Of a DNA stretch of 44,370 bases, positions 42,641 to 44,370 are shown piece after piece. The notes under the pieces were generated by a model. The model did no database searches. It saw only the letters and a program-made list of their open reading frames with translations, and was not told the DNA's origin. Positions within the stretch are counted from its first letter, which is position 1. Every line of letters starts with the position of its first letter. The translations under genes and the position numbers were made by a program. The DNA is from Actinomycetota bacterium (GTDB lineage Bacteria > Actinomycetota > Actinomycetes > Actinomycetales > Microbacteriaceae): the NCBI GenBank assembly GCA_018268455.1, contig JAFDWM010000013.1, positions 1-44,370 of the forward strand, written 5' to 3'.

Positions 42641-42682
42641 ACGTCCACGTCCACGTCCACGGCCACGGCCACGGCCACGGCC
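42641..42682 (+). repeat. Hexamer microsatellite
   Basis: Three copies of ACGTCC followed by four of ACGGCC, without interruption, 50 bases before the MauE-like gene. The single T-to-G change splits the tract into two homogeneous blocks. Confidence 0.95.
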
Positions 42683-42719
42683 GGCCTCACATCCGCGCCT
42701 GCCGCCTTCACGGGCCTGG

Positions 42720-42725
42720 GATACT
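42720..42725 (+). promoter_or_regulatory. -10 box of a probable leaderless gene
   Basis: GATACT ends six bases before the ATG at 42732, so the transcript probably begins at the start codon. No Shine-Dalgarno sequence is present. The region where a -35 would lie (about 42697-42702) shows no consensus. Confidence 0.5.
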
Positions 42726-42731
42726 TGCCGG

Positions 42732-43748
42732 ATGGGGACTGCTTTCATCGTTCTGGCCATCGCCGCGACGCTCATCCTCGTCGGCGTGCTCGTCGCGAGC
42801 GGCGTGGCCAAGCTGCGCACGCCCGATGACGCCGAGGGCTGGGCCGAGCTGGGGATCCCCGCCGTGCTCCGGCAGGAGTGGCTGATCCGCCTGCACCCCT
42901 GGGCCGAGATCGCGCTCGCCGTCGTGCTGCTGCTGTTCGGCGGCTGGATCGGCACCGCTGCTGCGATCATCGCCGTCTTGCTGTTCGGGGCCTACCTGGT
43001 GATGGTGTGGCGGGCGAAGAACCGCACCCCCGATGCGTCCTGCGCGTGCTTCGGCGAGCGGCAGCCCATCACGGCGCGCACGCTGCTGCGCAACGGGTGG
43101 CTGGTGCTGCTGGCGCTCATCGCCGCCGTGGGGATCGGGGCGCTGCCGCTGGCCGGCGGGGTGCTGCTGCTCGCGGTGGCGCAGTGGCCGTGGACGCTCG
43201 CGCTCGCCGCTGTCGCGGTCACGTTCGTGCTCGTGCGTGAGACCGGATCCGGATCCGCCGGCGCTGCCCGCACGGACGAGGCGGCGGCGGTCGTCGTGCC
43301 CGATGACGAGCTCGAGGACTACCTGCGTACGCGCACGCCGGCGATCCCGGTGCAGCTCGGCGACGGGACGACCACCACGCTCCGCGAGCTCGCCAGCGCG
43401 GAGCCCGTGCTGCTGCTCGCGGTTTCGGAGACCTGCGGATCCTGCACCCCGGTGATCGAGAGCGTCGACGCGTATCGCGCGCTGCTTCCCGAGGTGTCGG
43501 TGCGTCTGCTGCTGCAGAACCAGCCCGAGAACAGCACTCTGCGCTCGACCGAGGAGCCGCAGACCGTGCACGATCCCGACCGCTACGTGGGGCTCTCCTT
43601 CGCGGACTCGTGGTTCACCCCCTCGGCGGTGCTGCTCGGCGCGGACGGTCTGCTCGCCGGCGGACCCGTGACCGGAACGACGAAGGTGGCCGAGTTCGTC
43701 GACGACATCTACGAGAGCCTGCACGGCGAGCGTCCCCCGGCGCGCTGA
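42732..43748 (+). CDS. MauE/DoxX-type membrane protein with thioredoxin-like domain
   Basis: 338 residues from the ATG at 42732; frames upstream run into the repeats. Five or so membrane segments (FIVLAIAATLILVGVLVASGV; AEIALAVVLLLFGG; GTAAAIIAVLLFGAYLVMVW; NGWLVLLALIAAVGIGAL; LAGGVLLLAVA to LALAAVAVTFVLV) form a MauE-like unit with a Cys pair in SCACFGE (104, 106). After an acidic linker comes a soluble domain from about 205 with a redox motif TCGSC (Cys235, Cys238) in LLAVSETCGSCTPVIESV, and FTPSAVLLGADG near the end. The layout suggests transfer of reducing or oxidising power across the membrane for folding of exported proteins. Its partner is unknown; the Cys-containing Tat substrates are possible clients. 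Confidence 0.88.
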   Translation: MGTAFIVLAIAATLILVGVLVASGVAKLRTPDDAEGWAELGIPAVLRQEWLIRLHPWAEIALAVVLLLFGGWIGTAAAIIAVLLFGAYLVMVWRAKNRTPDASCACFGERQPITARTLLRNGWLVLLALIAAVGIGALPLAGGVLLLAVAQWPWTLALAAVAVTFVLVRETGSGSAGAARTDEAAAVVVPDDELEDYLRTRTPAIPVQLGDGTTTTLRELASAEPVLLLAVSETCGSCTPVIESVDAYRALLPEVSVRLLLQNQPENSTLRSTEEPQTVHDPDRYVGLSFADSWFTPSAVLLGADGLLAGGPVTGTTKVAEFVDDIYESLHGERPPAR

Positions 43749-43802
43749 CGGCGTGCTTCCCCGGCGCGCTGAGACCGTGCGCCTTCCCGGCGCGCTGAGA
43801 CC
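43737..43802 (+). repeat. Short direct repeats after the MauE-like gene
   Basis: CCGGCGCGCTGA occurs at 43737, 43761 and 43787, and GAGACCGTGCG follows the last two. The first copy contains the gene's stop codon. Spacing is 24 and 26 bases. No terminator-like stem is obvious from here to 44000. Confidence 0.8.
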
Positions 43803-44000
43803 GTGCGCTGACGGCAGGTTGACGGGGGCGGCGCGCTGGCCGCGCGGGAACGGCGACGGGCGGATCCGCGTGCCGGGATCCGCCCCGCCGCCGATGTCGC
43901 CATGCCGACGTTTGCTGACGCGTTTCGTCCGATAGAGTGACGCCAGGCGGGCTCTCGCGGCTGCGGTGCTGCACCCGCAAGGCCGTCGGGGAGGTCATCG

Positions 44001-44370
44001 ATGGGCACAGTCATCGATACGCGCGCAGCCATGCGACTGCTCGGAAACGGCCGGGAGAATCCGAGCGTCGCGCAGCGTTTTCGAGGCGTGCTGGCGACCC
44101 AGCACGCTCTCGACACGACGACGGAGTGGAGCTGGTCGGCGCAGGCCGCGGACGGCGATGAGGTCGCGGTGATGCTCACCGCGACGGTTCCGCTCGCGAT
44201 CGTCGACGATGACGGCGCCCCGCATGAGGTGTCTGCGGGAACCCTGTGCTTCCTGCACCCGCACCGCCGCCTGCGCGTCATCGCGCTCGGCACGGGCACG
44301 GCGATGTGCTCCTGGGTGCCTTGGTACGCGCTCGAGGAGATCGAATCCGGCGTGGGCGCTCCGAGGGACG
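44001..44370 (+). CDS. N-terminal part of a probable AraC-type regulator (cut by window end)
   Basis: An open frame of 123 codons starts at ATG 44001 with GGGGAGG six bases upstream and runs off the window. It begins MGTVIDTRAAMRLLGNGREN. It continues as a beta-rich, cupin-like domain: VAVMLTATVPLAIVDDDG, HEVSAGTLCFLHPHRRLRVIALG and WVPWYALEEIESG. The same order of features (strand, SAGxL turn, strand, then a short helix with acidic residues) appears in the sensor half of the AraC-type protein at 22094. The DNA-binding half would lie beyond the window, so this call rests on that resemblance only. Confidence 0.6.
   Translation, partial: MGTVIDTRAAMRLLGNGRENPSVAQRFRGVLATQHALDTTTEWSWSAQAADGDEVAVMLTATVPLAIVDDDGAPHEVSAGTLCFLHPHRRLRVIALGTGTAMCSWVPWYALEEIESGVGAPRD

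Noticed and set aside
41939-42829. Open frames across the G-rich repeats (for example 41939-42277, 42359-42829)
   Set aside because: They encode Gly/Ser/Arg/Trp-rich repeats in several frames at once, lack ribosome binding sites, and depend only on the 31-base unit not containing stops.
1-44370. tRNA, rRNA, insertion sequences, integrases and attachment sites
   Set aside because: None was recognised when reading both strands; no transposase or recombinase motif and no tRNA-like cloverleaf stood out.

Overview
The window looks like a chromosomal segment of a high-GC Gram-positive actinobacterium. It is most likely a member of the Microbacteriaceae, such as Microbacterium or a close relative. 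Support comes from strong GC bias at third codon positions, frequent GTG starts, 4-base ATGA/GTGA gene overlaps, Tat substrates with the SRRTxxKGAAW signal typical of that family, probable leaderless genes, and the rplM-rpsI-glmM block with coaA further downstream. The genus is an inference. No rRNA, tRNA, CRISPR array, phage or insertion sequence was seen.

Positions 330-20858 form a large cell-surface polysaccharide locus. A tightly overlapping forward operon (330-16177) encodes an NAD-dependent sugar epimerase, a CgeB-like glycosyltransferase, and a GT-B protein with a sialyltransferase-like motif set. It continues with a CMP-nonulosonate (sialic acid-type) synthetase, a three-part CBS/NeuB/TIM-barrel synthase, eight further glycosyltransferases of varied families, and an ABC exporter that probably flips the lipid-linked glycan. 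A convergent reverse operon (20858-16211) adds an O-antigen ligase/polymerase-like membrane protein, a hexapeptide acyltransferase, a fusion of a GT2 glycosyltransferase with a PIG-L deacetylase, and a second GT2. Together these would make, activate, transfer, modify, export and join a glycan carrying a nonulosonic acid. The enzymes that make the precursor hexosamine are not in the window.

Positions 21064-31007 are accessory. They hold a nucleotidyltransferase-like protein, an AraC-type regulator, two Tat-exported proteins of unknown function (the first behind an operator-like palindrome and followed by a strong terminator), a small DUF218/YdcF-like membrane protein, a 921-residue protein that looks like an alpha/beta hydrolase interrupted by a large multi-pass membrane region, and a 638-residue lipoprotein.

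Positions 31203-33704 are the conserved rplM-rpsI-glmM operon with a visible promoter and structured leader. It is followed by a perfect 30-bp palindrome and a 21-bp-stem terminator. On the reverse strand beyond it lie a 51-codon gene and a third Tat substrate. Next comes a reverse-strand group running from 40462 down to 35061: a Ppx/GppA phosphatase, a low-molecular-weight protein tyrosine phosphatase, signal peptidase I, the initiating polyprenyl-phosphate sugar transferase and a GT4 glycosyltransferase. This group probably supplies the first steps and the control of surface-glycan assembly.

The last part holds coaA, then about 1.07 kb without a credible gene. That stretch is filled by nested repeats: roughly 155-260 bp modules that contain G-rich 31-bp units with G-quadruplex spacing, and then a hexamer tract. 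It is followed by a MauE/DoxX-thioredoxin membrane protein and the start of a probable AraC-type regulator cut by the window edge.
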